64,000 nucleotides of DNA, from the NCBI RefSeq assembly GCF_948472415.1, contig NZ_OX419519.1:6849001-6913000 (forward strand). The letters are read 5' to 3'. Below the pieces are notes generated by a model, which saw only the letters and a list, made by a program, of their open reading frames with translations, did no database searches and had not been told where the DNA came from. Source of the stretch: Kitasatospora fiedleri. Lineage in GTDB: Bacteria > Actinomycetota > Actinomycetes > Streptomycetales > Streptomycetaceae. Shown piece after piece: positions 6,605-15,129 of the stretch (position 1 is its first letter; each line of letters opens with the position of its first letter). The position numbers were made by a program, and so were the translations under genes.

Positions 6605-7795
6605 ATGGCCCAGCAGTTCGCCGGAGTCCCGTCGGTGGCGCCCCGCCCGGTGGCCGAACTCGCCCCGCTGCTGGCCTGGTTGCGCAGCGGCAGCGGTACC
6701 GACCGGCGGATCGACTTCCCGGCCGGCACCGCCCTCCCGGACGGCCGGCTCGACCTGTGCAAGCAGCAACTCGGCCCGCAGGGCGCCCGGTTGGTCGCCG
6801 ACGCGCTCGCCGGGTCCGCCCGCAGCGGGGAGGACGGCGAGGCCCCCGTCCGGCACCTGCTGCTCGGCACCGACGGCCTCGGCGACGACGGCGCGGTCGC
6901 GTTCGCCGCCCGGGCCGCCGAAACCCCGGTCCGTACGCTCTACCTGGGCTGCAACGGCATCACCGCCGCCGGCGCCTGCCGGATCGCCGACCGGCTGCGC
7001 GCCTCGCCGCAGACCGTCCGCGCGCTCTGGCTCAAGCGCAACCCGCTCGGCATCCGCGCCGGGCAGGCCGCCGCCGAACTGATCGCCGCCGCCGAGCGGT
7101 TGCGCACCCTCGACCTGGTGCAGACCGGCCTGGACGCCGCCGGGCTGGCCGTCCTCGCCGACGCCCTGCTCACCGGCGGGCGCCGCTTCGAGCGGCTCTA
7201 CGTCGGCGGCAACCCGCTCGGCCCGGCCGGGGCCGAACCGCTCGCCCGGCTGATCGCCGCCGGAGCCGCCGACGAGCTGTACGCCTCCGCCGCCGGCCTC
7301 GGCGACCGTGGCGCGCGCACCCTGGCCGCCGCGCTGCGCACCGCCCCGCACGGGCGGCTGCGCCGCCTCTCGCTGGCCAGTTCGGGCCTCGGGCCGGACG
7401 CGGCGGCCGAGTTGACGGCCGCGTCGGCCGCCGCCGGGGTGGAGCTGCTGGACCTCGGGCGGGTCCCGGCGGCCCACGTGCTGGGGGCCGCCGACAACCG
7501 GGTCGACCTGGCCGCCGCCGACCGGATCGGGGCCGCGCTGGCCGCCGCCCCGCACCGCCTCGACCACCTGGTGCTCACCCACACCGGCGTCCGCAGCCGG
7601 GAGGCCCACCGGCTGCTCGACCACGCGGTCGGTGCCGCCACCCCCACCCGCTACCTGCTGGGCAAGGGCGTCGCGGGCAGCGTCCGGCACCGCCTGAACG
7701 CGCTCAGCGCGGCCGTCCCGCCGCCCGTCCAGGCCCCGGACGTGGCCGCGGTGCACAGCGTGCACCGCACCGCGGCCACGCCCGCCGAGCGCTGA
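6605..7795 (+). CDS. RNase-inhibitor-type leucine-rich repeat protein
   Basis: A 396-residue protein, ATG 6605 preceded by AAGGAG. It has about nine to ten 28-30-residue leucine-rich repeats of the RNI/RanGAP type, seen as recurring LxLxxNxLGxxGAxxLA patterns (for example LYLGCNGITAAGACRIADRL, LWLKRNPLG, LYVGGNPLGPAGAEPLARLI). No signal peptide or membrane segment is visible, so it is probably cytoplasmic. RNI-type LRRs form a curved protein-binding scaffold; the name comes from mammalian RNase inhibitor, and no RNase binding is implied. It follows the tRNA-like pair closely on the same strand, so co-transcription with the SDR and the RNAs is likely. It converges with the next SDR gene with a 1-nt gap. 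Confidence 0.8.
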   Translation: MAQQFAGVPSVAPRPVAELAPLLAWLRSGSGTDRRIDFPAGTALPDGRLDLCKQQLGPQGARLVADALAGSARSGEDGEAPVRHLLLGTDGLGDDGAVAFAARAAETPVRTLYLGCNGITAAGACRIADRLRASPQTVRALWLKRNPLGIRAGQAAAELIAAAERLRTLDLVQTGLDAAGLAVLADALLTGGRRFERLYVGGNPLGPAGAEPLARLIAAGAADELYASAAGLGDRGARTLAAALRTAPHGRLRRLSLASSGLGPDAAAELTAASAAAGVELLDLGRVPAAHVLGAADNRVDLAAADRIGAALAAAPHRLDHLVLTHTGVRSREAHRLLDHAVGAATPTRYLLGKGVAGSVRHRLNALSAAVPPPVQAPDVAAVHSVHRTAATPAER

Positions 7796-7796
7796 C

Positions 7797-8558
7797 TCAG
7801 CGGGCGGCCATCCGCAGCGCGCCGTCCATCCGGATGGTCTCGCCGTTCAGGTAGTCGTGCTCGGCGATCATCGCGACCAGGCGGGCGTACTCCTCGGGGC
7901 GGGCCAGCCGCTGCGGGAAGGTGACGGTGGCGGCGAGGCCGGAGCGCACCTCCTCGGAGAAGCCCGCCATCATCGGGGTGTCGACGATGCCGGGGGCGAT
8001 GGTGACCACCCGGATGCCGTACTGGGCCAGGTCGCGGGCCGCGGTGATGGTCATCCCGGCCACGCCCGCCTTGGACGCGGCGTAGGCGATCTGCCCGACC
8101 TGGCCCTCGAAGGCGGCGATCGACGCGGTGTTGACCACCAGCCCGCGCTGCCCGGCCCCGTCCGGCTCCTGGGCGGACATCGCCTCCGCGGCCAGCCGCA
8201 TCACGTTGAAGGTGCCGACCAGGTTGACGTTCAGCACGCCGCGGAACAGGTCCAGGTCGTGCGGGCCGCGGCGGCCGACCACCCGCGCGGACGGGGCGAT
8301 GCCCGCGCAGCTGACGGCCAGCCGCAGCGGGCGGCCGTCGGCGGCGATCCGCGCCAGCGCGTCGCGCACCGGCTGCTCCTCGGTGACGTCCGCGCCGAGC
8401 AGGGTGACGCCCTCGGGCTGCGCGGGGGCGGACTCCACCGCCTTGGGCAGGTCGAGGCCGTAGACGGTGGCGCCGAGCGAGGCCAGGTGGGCGGCGGTGG
8501 CCGCGCCGAGACCGGAGGCGGCGCCGGTGACCAGGGCGGCGGTGCCGGAGAGCTGCAT
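7797..8558 (-). CDS. SDR, 3-hydroxyacyl-CoA dehydrogenase type II-like
   Basis: A 253-residue SDR resembling HSD10-type 3-hydroxyacyl-CoA or 3-hydroxy-2-methylbutyryl-CoA dehydrogenase. The nucleotide motif TGAASGLG is at residues 11-18, CAG stands in the NNAG position, and the catalytic Ser (NTASIAAFEG) and Tyr/Lys (YAASKAG) are intact. The late stretch APGIVDTPMMAGF is characteristic of the subgroup. It lies 109 nt downstream of an acyl-CoA dehydrogenase in the same direction, so both probably serve one acyl-CoA or branched-chain amino acid breakdown route under the divergent TetR regulator. Confidence 0.85.
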   Translation of the reverse strand: MQLSGTAALVTGAASGLGAATAAHLASLGATVYGLDLPKAVESAPAQPEGVTLLGADVTEEQPVRDALARIAADGRPLRLAVSCAGIAPSARVVGRRGPHDLDLFRGVLNVNLVGTFNVMRLAAEAMSAQEPDGAGQRGLVVNTASIAAFEGQVGQIAYAASKAGVAGMTITAARDLAQYGIRVVTIAPGIVDTPMMAGFSEEVRSGLAATVTFPQRLARPEEYARLVAMIAEHDYLNGETIRMDGALRMAAR

Positions 8559-8667
8559 GGTGGAACGTCCTTTCGGGGCAGTGGATTCGGCGTCGGCCGG
8601 GGGCGGGTGGACGTCGGCGGGCGGGGTGGGCGTCGGCTAGTGGGCGTCGGCGGGTGTCGGTCCGGCG

Positions 8668-9810
8668 TCAGCGGGTGGCGAGGTGGCGGCTGATCACCAG
8701 GCGCTGGATCTGGTTGGTGCCCTCGAAGATCTGCATGATCTTCGCCTCGCGCATGTACCGCTCGACCGGGAAGTCCCGGGTGTAGCCGTAGCCGCCGAAC
8801 ACCTGCACCGCGTCCGTGGTGACCTTCATCGCGGCATCGGTGGCGACCAGCTTGGCCACGCTGGCCTGCCGGCTGAACGGGCGGCCCAGGTCGCGGCGGC
8901 GGGCCGCGTCCAGGTAGGTGGCGCGGGCGGAGTCGACGGCGGCGGCCATGTCGGCGAGCAGGAAGCCCAGGCCCTGGTGGTCGACGATCCGGCGGCCGAA
9001 GGTGGTGCGCTCGTTGGCGTACGCGACGGCGTGGTCCAGCGCGGCCTGGGCCAGGCCGGTGGCGCAGGCCGCGATGCCGAGCCGGCCCGAGTCGAGGGCG
9101 GAGAACGCGATCGGCAGGCCCTGGCCCTCCGCGCCGATCAGCCGGTCGCGCTCCAGCAGCGCGCCGTCCCAGTACGCGGCGGTGGTCGGCACCGCGTTCA
9201 GGCCCATCTTCTCCTCCGGCGGGCCGAAGGTCAGGCCCTCGACCTCTCCGGGTGCCAGGAAGCAGGACACCCCGTGCGGGCCGGGCGCGGTGCGGGCGAA
9301 CAGGGCGTAGAAGTCGGCCTTGCCGCCGTGGGTGATCCACGCCTTGGTGCCGGTGATCCGGTACCCCTTCTCCACCGGCTCGGCCTTGCAGCTCAGCGCC
9401 CCCGCGTCCGAGCCCGCGTGCGGCTCGGAGAGGCTGTAGCCGCCGACCAGCTCGCCCGCGAGCATCCGGGGCAGCCAGCGCTCCTGCTGCTCGGGCGTGC
9501 CGTACGCGGTCAGCGGGTGGCAGGCCAGGGTGTGCACGCTGGTGGCCACCGCGACGGCCGCCCAGCGGGACGCCAGCTCCTCCAGCACCTGGAGGTACAC
9601 CTCGTAGGGCTGGCCGCCGCCGCCGAACTCCTCCGGGTAGGGCAGGCCCAGCAGCCCGGCCTGCCCGAGCAGCGCGAACAGGCCCTCCGGGTAGCGCTCC
9701 TCCTTCTCGTGGGAGGCGACCTTGGTCGCGAGTTCCCTGTCGGCGAGATCGCGGGTCAGCGCGATCAGGTCCGCGGCTTCCTCGGTGGGCAGCAAGCGAT
9801 CCACGGCCAT
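8668..9810 (-). CDS. acyl-CoA dehydrogenase
   Basis: A 380-residue flavoprotein that oxidises acyl-CoA to enoyl-CoA. Family marks are the substrate/FAD stretch SLSEPHAGSDAGAL, KAWITHGG, the helical C-terminal domain with ERTTFGRRIVDHQGLGFLLA, and VFGGYGYTRDFPVERYMREAKIMQIFEGTNQ-type signatures; the catalytic Glu is in the last (EGTNQIQR). The start at ATG 9810 is preferred over a TTG at 9834, which falls against the operator palindrome. Divergent from the TetR gene, with a 20-bp operator between them. Confidence 0.9.
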   Translation of the reverse strand: MAVDRLLPTEEAADLIALTRDLADRELATKVASHEKEERYPEGLFALLGQAGLLGLPYPEEFGGGGQPYEVYLQVLEELASRWAAVAVATSVHTLACHPLTAYGTPEQQERWLPRMLAGELVGGYSLSEPHAGSDAGALSCKAEPVEKGYRITGTKAWITHGGKADFYALFARTAPGPHGVSCFLAPGEVEGLTFGPPEEKMGLNAVPTTAAYWDGALLERDRLIGAEGQGLPIAFSALDSGRLGIAACATGLAQAALDHAVAYANERTTFGRRIVDHQGLGFLLADMAAAVDSARATYLDAARRRDLGRPFSRQASVAKLVATDAAMKVTTDAVQVFGGYGYTRDFPVERYMREAKIMQIFEGTNQIQRLVISRHLATR

Positions 9811-9834
9811 GTTCCGGCTCCAAGCGGTACGCAA

Positions 9835-9854
9835 AGCGGTACGTCAGTACCGCT
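9835..9854. promoter_or_regulatory. palindromic operator, probable TetR site
   Basis: Perfect inverted repeat AGCGGTAC-GTCA-GTACCGCT, with an extra half site GCGGTAC at 9824-9830. It lies just upstream of the acyl-CoA dehydrogenase start and faces the divergent TetR gene. Confidence 0.75.
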
Positions 9855-10044
9855 CAGCGTAGCGCAGGGTGCCCCGACCCGGGCAGGCCGCCGCCGCCGG
9901 GAACCGGAACGGCCCGCGACGGCCCGCCAGGGCCCGCCCGCGACGACTGCCCCCGGACCGCCCGGACCGGCCGCCCGGACCGCCCGGCCCCGCTCGGACC
10001 GGGTGAGGTGCCGACCCCCGGTGACCGGCTGCCATACTGGCCGG

Positions 10045-10641
10045 GTGATCGACAGCGCAGCCGCAGCCCGGCCCACCGGACGGGGCGCCGCCCGCCGCAG
10101 TGAGCTCTTCGAGGAACTGGTGGCGCTGTTCGTGGCCGAGGGCTTCGCCCGGTTCACCCTGGACGACCTGGCCGCCCGCCTGCACTGCTCCAAGCGCACG
10201 CTGTACGGGCTGGCCGGCTCCAAGGAACAGCTGGTGCGCGCCGCCGTGGTGCACTTCTTCCGCGAGGCCACCGCCCGGGTCGGCGCGGCCCTGGCCGCCG
10301 AGACCGACCCGGCCGCCCGGCTGGCCGCCTACCTGCGCGCCGTCTCCGCCGAACTCGCCCCCGGCTCGGCCCGCTTCTTCGACGACCTGGCCGCCTTCGA
10401 ACCGGCCGCCGAGGTCTACGGCCGCAACACCCGGGCCGCCGCCCGCCAGATCCAGCAGCTGATCGAGGACGGTGTCGCGGCCGGCGCCTTCCGCGAGACC
10501 CACGTGGCCTTCGCCGCAGACGTGATCAGCTCGGTCATGGTGCGCATCCAGCAGCGCCAGGTCGCCGAGGCCACCGGCCTGGCCGACGCCGAGGCGTACG
10601 GGCACCTGGCCGAGCTCCTGCTGCACGGCCTGCTGCGCTGA
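10045..10641 (+). CDS. TetR/AcrR-family transcriptional regulator
   Basis: A 198-residue regulator with an N-terminal TetR DNA-binding domain: FEELVALFVAEGFARFTLDDLAARLHCSKRTLYG covers helices 1-3, about residues 17-50. The C-terminal helical ligand domain runs to LLLHGLLR. A GTG at 10045 is chosen because a CATACT -10 box sits about 7 nt upstream, the pattern of a leaderless transcript. It is divergent from the acyl-CoA dehydrogenase and the likely binder of the 9835-9854 palindrome. The ligand is probably an acyl-CoA or related acid (inference from neighbours). Confidence 0.85.
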   Translation: MIDSAAAARPTGRGAARRSELFEELVALFVAEGFARFTLDDLAARLHCSKRTLYGLAGSKEQLVRAAVVHFFREATARVGAALAAETDPAARLAAYLRAVSAELAPGSARFFDDLAAFEPAAEVYGRNTRAAARQIQQLIEDGVAAGAFRETHVAFAADVISSVMVRIQQRQVAEATGLADAEAYGHLAELLLHGLLR

Positions 10642-10680
10642 ACCCCGTCCCTCCCGGCAGCGCCGCCCCTCCCTGGGCCG

Positions 10681-10833
10681 TCAGCCCTCCCGGTCGGCGG
10701 GGGAGCCGGCCCGCTCCGCCGCCGCGGAGTCGCAGAGCGGGCAGCGGTCGTTCTCGCGGACCTTGCCGCACTCCTCGCAGACCAGGTGCAGGAAGCAGGC
10801 GGGCTCGCCGCCCGCGGGCTCGGGGGGTTCCAT
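10681..10833 (-). CDS. small zinc-ribbon protein
   Basis: A 50-residue ORF, ATG at 10833, with the pattern VCEECGKVRENDRCPLC: two CxxC pairs 8 residues apart, a compact zinc ribbon. It converges on the TetR gene with a 39-nt gap. Small CxxC ribbon proteins of this kind are common and mostly uncharacterised in Streptomyces. A much longer reading of this frame through upstream DNA is Arg-rich and rejected. Confidence 0.5.
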   Translation of the reverse strand: MEPPEPAGGEPACFLHLVCEECGKVRENDRCPLCDSAAAERAGSPADREG

Positions 10834-11086
10834 GCCCCCAGTGTGCCGCGCGGGCCGGTCGGCCCGGGGCGGCGTCCCGGGGCCGGGCGTCCCGGTCCGC
10901 GTCCGACGCCGCGTCCAAGTCCGCCCACAGATAAGCCTTTCGGATAGTCCGACCTTTGTCCGCCGCGCGGGTTCTCGCGTTCCGGCGGCGGTGCGTCGGG
11001 CCGCCACCGCCCGCCGGCACGGTCGATCCTGCCGGGAGTTGACGAGGTCGACGAAGTCGACGACGAGAGCGGGAGGTGGCTGGACG

Positions 11087-11620
11087 GTGAGCATCGGTCG
11101 GCGCGGTTGGTGGCGGCTCGGCATCGCGGCCGCGTTGTGCATGACCGGGACCGCTACGGCGGCGGTGGCGTCCGGGGTGACGCCGCAGCACGGCCGCGCG
11201 GCGGTGAGCGCGGACGAACAGCGGGCCCCCGACAGCGAGGACGGCCTCCAGGTGGTGAACGTCTCGGTGGACCGCACCCGGGTGCGCGGCCTCACCGTGG
11301 TGCGCGCCCTGGTGGCCAACCTCGGCCCGAACCCGGTCACCGACCGGTTCACCACCACGGTGCGCCTGCCCAAGGGCGTCACGGTGGAGGGCCGGGTCTT
11401 CCCGGACGACTGCCGACTGGACGACCGGGGGCGGGAGTTGACCTGCCGGTTCCGCAAGGGCCTGGGGCTGCGCCGCAGCGCCACGGTGCTCGTCCCGCTG
11501 CGGGTCGCGGACTACGTGCGCTCCGGCGAGCGGCTCTCCGGCGGCGCGGTCTCCCTCCAGGACCCGGACCGTCCGGACCGGCCCGTCCCGAGCCGGGCGT
11601 TCACCGTCGACGTCCAGTAG
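11087..11620 (+). CDS. secreted DUF11-like protein
   Basis: A 177-residue protein with a signal peptide (GRRGWWRLGIAAALCMTGTA, then AAVASG) and a mature part resembling the DUF11/beta-sandwich repeat: VVNVSVDRTRV, ALVANLGPNPVTDRFTTTV, LPKGVTVEG, a Cys pair (DDCRLDD and LTCRF), and SLQDPDRPDRP. A GTG start at 11087 follows GGAGG at 11072-11076. Probably exported; role unknown. The next gene also encodes a secreted protein. Confidence 0.75.
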   Translation: MSIGRRGWWRLGIAAALCMTGTATAAVASGVTPQHGRAAVSADEQRAPDSEDGLQVVNVSVDRTRVRGLTVVRALVANLGPNPVTDRFTTTVRLPKGVTVEGRVFPDDCRLDDRGRELTCRFRKGLGLRRSATVLVPLRVADYVRSGERLSGGAVSLQDPDRPDRPVPSRAFTVDVQ

Positions 11621-11693
11621 CCCCGACCGCTACCGCGCCCGCGCGGCCCCCTCCCCTCGTCCCCCGACGACCCCGTCCGCCGATCGGAGCTCC

Positions 11694-13118
11694 GTGTCCC
11701 TGCCCCGCCGCGTAGCACTGCTGTCGCTGCTGCTCGTCGTCCCGCTGCTGCCCGCCGTCCCGGCCTCCGCCGCCCCGCGGATTCAGCAGCGCAGCCTCGC
11801 CCCCACCAGCGCCCTGCCCGACACGCCGGTCGCGGCGACGCTCTCGGTCGGCTCGCTCTCCTCCTGCGTCACCGTGGACGAACTCGGTGTCGGCGTCCGG
11901 GACGCCAACCAGCAGAACCTGGACTTCCCCGGCTCCACCGGCCGGACCCGGATCTGCCCCGGCGGCTACACCCTGACCACCGCCACCCGCAGCTTCCCGG
12001 CCGGGACGTACACCGAGTTCGGCTTCTACCGGATCGGCTCGACGTACTACGACCTGCCCAGCCAGACCCTGACCGTCGCCGCGCCCACCGTCCGCCAGCT
12101 CGCCCTGGTGCCCGCCCGGGCCGCCGCCGACACCCCCGTCACCGCCACCCTGGCCCTCAACTCCACCGCCTGCCTGACGGCCGACGAGGTCGGTGTCGGC
12201 GTCCGGGACGCCAACCAGCAGAACCTGGACTTCCCCGGCACCGCCACCGACGTGCGGATCTGCCCGCAGGGCTACACCCTGACCACCGCCGCCCGCAGCT
12301 TCCCGGCCGGGACGTACACCGAGTTCGGCTTCTACCGGATCGGGGACGAGTACCACAACCTGCCCAGCCGGACGTTCACCGTCACCGGCTCGGTGATCCC
12401 GCCCAACCCGCCGATGCCGCCGTTCCCCGCCGGGCAGCTCGTCTTCGACGAGGAGTTCAGCAGCCCGCCGCGGACCGGCACCACCTGGAACGACACCAGC
12501 ACCAGCGCCTACCGGTACGGCAACCACAACCCGGACGACGACAAGCTGGACTGGCTCCAGCCCGGCGCGCTGAGCAGCCGGAGCGGGGCGAACACCTTCA
12601 CCGCCACCCCCGGCACCAACCTGCTGGAGAACGGCGACCGGTCCTGGGACACCGGCCTGCTCACCACCGAGGGCACCCAGCAGGGCTTCCAGGTCCGGCC
12701 CGGCGACTACGCGGAGGTCCGGATCCAACTGCCCAGCGGCAATGGCGCCTGGCCGGCACTGTGGACCTGGAAGGACGGCGGCAACGAGATCGACTCCTTC
12801 GAGTACCACCCGGACAATCCCAACCTGCTGGAGCTCTCCAACCGGATCAACAGCGCCGGCACCTACTACACCGACGCCGACGCGATCCGCCCCGGCGCCT
12901 GGGTCAGCATCGGCGTCCACTACGGGGCCGCCAACAACGACTGGTACGTCAACAACAAGCTGGTGTTCTCCGACCACACCGGCACCGGCCCGAACTGGAG
13001 CGCCTACCTGATCCTCAACCTATCGATCTGCGCGGGCTCCTGGCACCCCGCGCCGTCCGACACCAACGCGATCTCCACCGCCGCCGACTACCTGCGGGTC
13101 TGGCGGCCCCGCGCCTGA
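11694..13118 (+). CDS. secreted GH16-like glycoside hydrolase with duplicated N-terminal module
   Basis: A 474-residue protein with GTG start at 11694 behind CGGAG. It has a signal peptide (ALLSLLLVVPLLPAVPASA), then two consecutive and very similar modules of about 85 residues (about 30-113 and 114-200), each containing VGVRDANQQNLDFPG and RSFPAGTYTEFGFYRIG. A proline linker leads to a catalytic domain starting at LVFDEEFSS. The GH16 signature ExDxxE is present (NEIDSFEYH). GH16 enzymes cleave beta-1,3 or mixed beta-glucans and related polymers. The duplicated module is not one I can name; it may be a carbohydrate- or wall-binding domain. Confidence 0.82.
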   Translation: MSLPRRVALLSLLLVVPLLPAVPASAAPRIQQRSLAPTSALPDTPVAATLSVGSLSSCVTVDELGVGVRDANQQNLDFPGSTGRTRICPGGYTLTTATRSFPAGTYTEFGFYRIGSTYYDLPSQTLTVAAPTVRQLALVPARAAADTPVTATLALNSTACLTADEVGVGVRDANQQNLDFPGTATDVRICPQGYTLTTAARSFPAGTYTEFGFYRIGDEYHNLPSRTFTVTGSVIPPNPPMPPFPAGQLVFDEEFSSPPRTGTTWNDTSTSAYRYGNHNPDDDKLDWLQPGALSSRSGANTFTATPGTNLLENGDRSWDTGLLTTEGTQQGFQVRPGDYAEVRIQLPSGNGAWPALWTWKDGGNEIDSFEYHPDNPNLLELSNRINSAGTYYTDADAIRPGAWVSIGVHYGAANNDWYVNNKLVFSDHTGTGPNWSAYLILNLSICAGSWHPAPSDTNAISTAADYLRVWRPRA

Positions 13119-13288
13119 CGACCCGACAGCCCCGGCGTGCTGACGGCCCGGACCGTCGGAGACGGGGTGGAGTCGGTCTCCTCGCGCGGCCAGTGCTTGC
13201 GGGCGGCCTGGCGGGTGACGCCGAGCAGTCGGCCGACCTCGCCGAACGAGGCCCCGGCGGCGAGCACCTCGCGGGCCAGCCGGTCCAC
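13088..13288 (-). CDS. small helix-turn-helix protein, 5' end uncertain
   Basis: A 66-codon ORF from GTG 13288 containing a credible helix-turn-helix (LAREVLAAGASFGEVGRLLG, then VTRQAARKHW). The same frame continues open upstream to the thioesterase stop at 13457 with plausible helix (ALAAAEAERRSAAERVDRL) but no ATG, GTG or TTG, so the true start is unclear; it may be missing or in another frame after an indel. It lies directly behind the thioesterase gene and overlaps the 3' end of the convergent GH16-like gene. Confidence 0.4.
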   Translation of the reverse strand: MDRLAREVLAAGASFGEVGRLLGVTRQAARKHWPREETDSTPSPTVRAVSTPGLSGRQARGRQTRR

Positions 13289-13456
13289 CCGCTCGGCGGC
13301 GGACCGCCGTTCGGCCTCGGCGGCGGCCAGCGCCCGCAGTGGCCCAGGGGCGCAGCGGCCCGGGGTCGCTCGCTCCGCCGCCGCCCGCCCGCCGCCGCGC
13401 GGAGAACCCGGCGGCCGGGCGGACAGGTGGACGGGCGGCGGACGTCCTGGCGTCCG

Positions 13457-14212
13457 TCAGACCGCCCCGCCGGTGGCCAGGCGGTCGGCGATCAGGGTGG
13501 TGACGGCCTGCTGGTGCTCGGCCAGGAAGAAGTGCCCGCCCGGATAGGTGCGCACCTCCACCGGCCCGGTGGTGTGCACGGCCCAGGCCACCGCCTCGTC
13601 CGGGGTGACCTGCTCGTCCGACTCGCCGGTGAGCACCGTCACCGGGCACTCCAGCGGCGGACCGGGCCGGTACCGGTAGGTCTCCACCGCCCGGTAGTCG
13701 GCGCGCAGCGGCGGCAGGAACAGCTCGACCAGCTCCGGGTCCTCCAGCGCGGCGGTCGCCGTCCCGCCCAGGGTGGCGAGGTGGGAGAGCAGTTCGGCGT
13801 CGGAGGCGTCGCGCAGCTCCGGGTCGGCCCGCAGGCAGTGCGGCGCGCGGCGCCCGGAGACCACCAGCAGCCGCGGCCCCCGCCCGGTGGCCGCGGCCAG
13901 CCGCCGGGCCGTCTCGTGGGCGAGCATCGCGCCCATGCTGTGCCCGAGCAGCGCGGGCGGCTCGGGCAGCCAGGACGGCAGCAGCACCTCGGCGATCCGG
14001 TCGGCGAGCTCGTGCAGGTCCTCCAGCGGCTTCTCGGTCCACCGGTCCTGCCGACCCGGGTACTGCACGGCCGTCACCGCGGCCCGGTCCCGCAGCGCCG
14101 CGGACAGCGGGTGCCAGTAGCTGGCCGTCCCGCCGGCGTGCGGGAAGCACACCAGCCGGGGCGCCCCGGCCGGGCCGGGGTGGTAGCGGCGCAGCCAGTC
14201 GTCCGCGCTCAT
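13457..14212 (-). CDS. type II thioesterase (alpha/beta hydrolase)
   Basis: A 251-residue stand-alone thioesterase of the kind that clears misprimed carriers in PKS/NRPS pathways. Marks: RLVCFPHAGGTASYWHPL, a GHSMGAML nucleophile elbow, the loop ESDEQVTPDEA carrying the catalytic Asp region, and the catalytic His in YPGGHFFL. ATG at 14212 follows GAAGGGAA. No PKS or NRPS genes adjoin it. The halogenase operon lies 24 kb away, so its partner pathway is unknown. Confidence 0.85.
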   Translation of the reverse strand: MSADDWLRRYHPGPAGAPRLVCFPHAGGTASYWHPLSAALRDRAAVTAVQYPGRQDRWTEKPLEDLHELADRIAEVLLPSWLPEPPALLGHSMGAMLAHETARRLAAATGRGPRLLVVSGRRAPHCLRADPELRDASDAELLSHLATLGGTATAALEDPELVELFLPPLRADYRAVETYRYRPGPPLECPVTVLTGESDEQVTPDEAVAWAVHTTGPVEVRTYPGGHFFLAEHQQAVTTLIADRLATGGAV

Positions 14213-14557
14213 GCGGTGGGGTTCCCTTCGTCGTGATCGGCAGGTCGCTCCCATGGTGCACCACCCCGGCCCGCGCCCGGGACCGAACGCCTGCGCCCGG
14301 CAATGGACTTGGCCGCCCCCGGCCCGCCCCGGGCACCGCCCCGGCCCGCCCCGCGCACCGCCCCCAGCCCGCCCCCAGCCCGCCCCCGCCCCGCCCCCGG
14401 CGCCGTCGGACCGGCCGACCGCCGCCACCGGCCCCGGCACCCCGCCGCACCCTTCCCGATCATCGTTATGCAGTCTTGACCTTCGAGGCGCGACGGGCCG
14501 CCCCGCCCGAGGCGTGTCTCCAGGACGTCGACGGAACACTTTCCAACCGGGGACCAC
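14213..14557. other. intergenic, C-rich repeats and sigma-gene promoter region
   Basis: A 345-nt divergent gap. Its middle (about 14320-14410) is strongly C-rich on the plus strand with repeated CCCGCCC and CAGCCCGCCC units. The last 100 nt are less biased and should hold the promoter of the sigma-factor gene. No coding potential seen. Confidence 0.5.
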
Positions 14558-15078
14558 ATGACCGAGGGGCTCGACTTCGACGAGTTCGCGGCCGGCCGGG
14601 CACGCCGCCTGTTCCACCTGGCGTACCTGATGTGCGGGGACTGGCACCAGGCGCAGGACCTGGTGCAGACCGCGCTGTCCAAGCTCTACCCGGTCTGGGG
14701 ACGGTTGCAGCGCGGCGACGGCGCGGTCGGCGGCATCGACGCCTACGCCCGCAAGGTGCTGCTGCGCTGCTACCTCTCCCACCGGCGGCTGCGCCGCTCC
14801 AGCGAACTCGCGGTCGACGAGTTCCCGAGGAGCCGTCGATCGGCGCCCGGGAGGGCAGCTCGGCCGCCCTGCGGATCACCCTGGTCGCCGCGCTGCGCCA
14901 ACTGCCGCCCCGCAACCGGGCCGTCGTGGTGCTCCGCTACCTGGAGGACTACAGCCTGGAGGAGACCGCCGAGGCCATGGGCATCACCGTCAGCGCGGTC
15001 AAGAGCCTCAACTCCCGCTCGATGGCCCGCCTGCGCACCATCCTGGGCCCCGACCGCGCCCTGCTGCTCCAGGACTGA
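14558..15078 (+). CDS. SigE-family ECF sigma factor, frameshifted
   Basis: The first about 90 residues (FAAGRARRLFHLAYLMCGDW, QAQDLVQTALSKLYPVWGRL) are region 2 of a SigE-family RNA polymerase sigma factor. Region 4 (LRQLPPRNRAVVVLRYLEDY, SLEETAEAMGITVSAVKSLN) continues in the next frame. The switch is at about 14826, where TTCCCGAGGAG would restore one frame if a fourth C were present (FPEEPSIG). The two halves together give a normal-length protein of about 173 residues. A missing base in a C run is more likely than a dead gene. The gene that follows probably encodes its membrane partner. Confidence 0.82.
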
Positions 15079-15129
15079 CCCGCCCGCACCCGCCCGCACC
15101 CGCCCACCCGTCACGGAAGGCATCGGACC

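Noticed and set aside
10681..11484. Long version of the zinc-ribbon gene
   Set aside because: The upstream portion is antisense to a secreted protein gene and Arg/Thr-rich; only the last 50 codons look real.
13457..14212. Thioesterase as a sign of a PKS/NRPS cluster at 13 kb
   Set aside because: Neighbours are a secreted hydrolase and a sigma-factor operon; no synthase, carrier or tailoring genes are adjacent.
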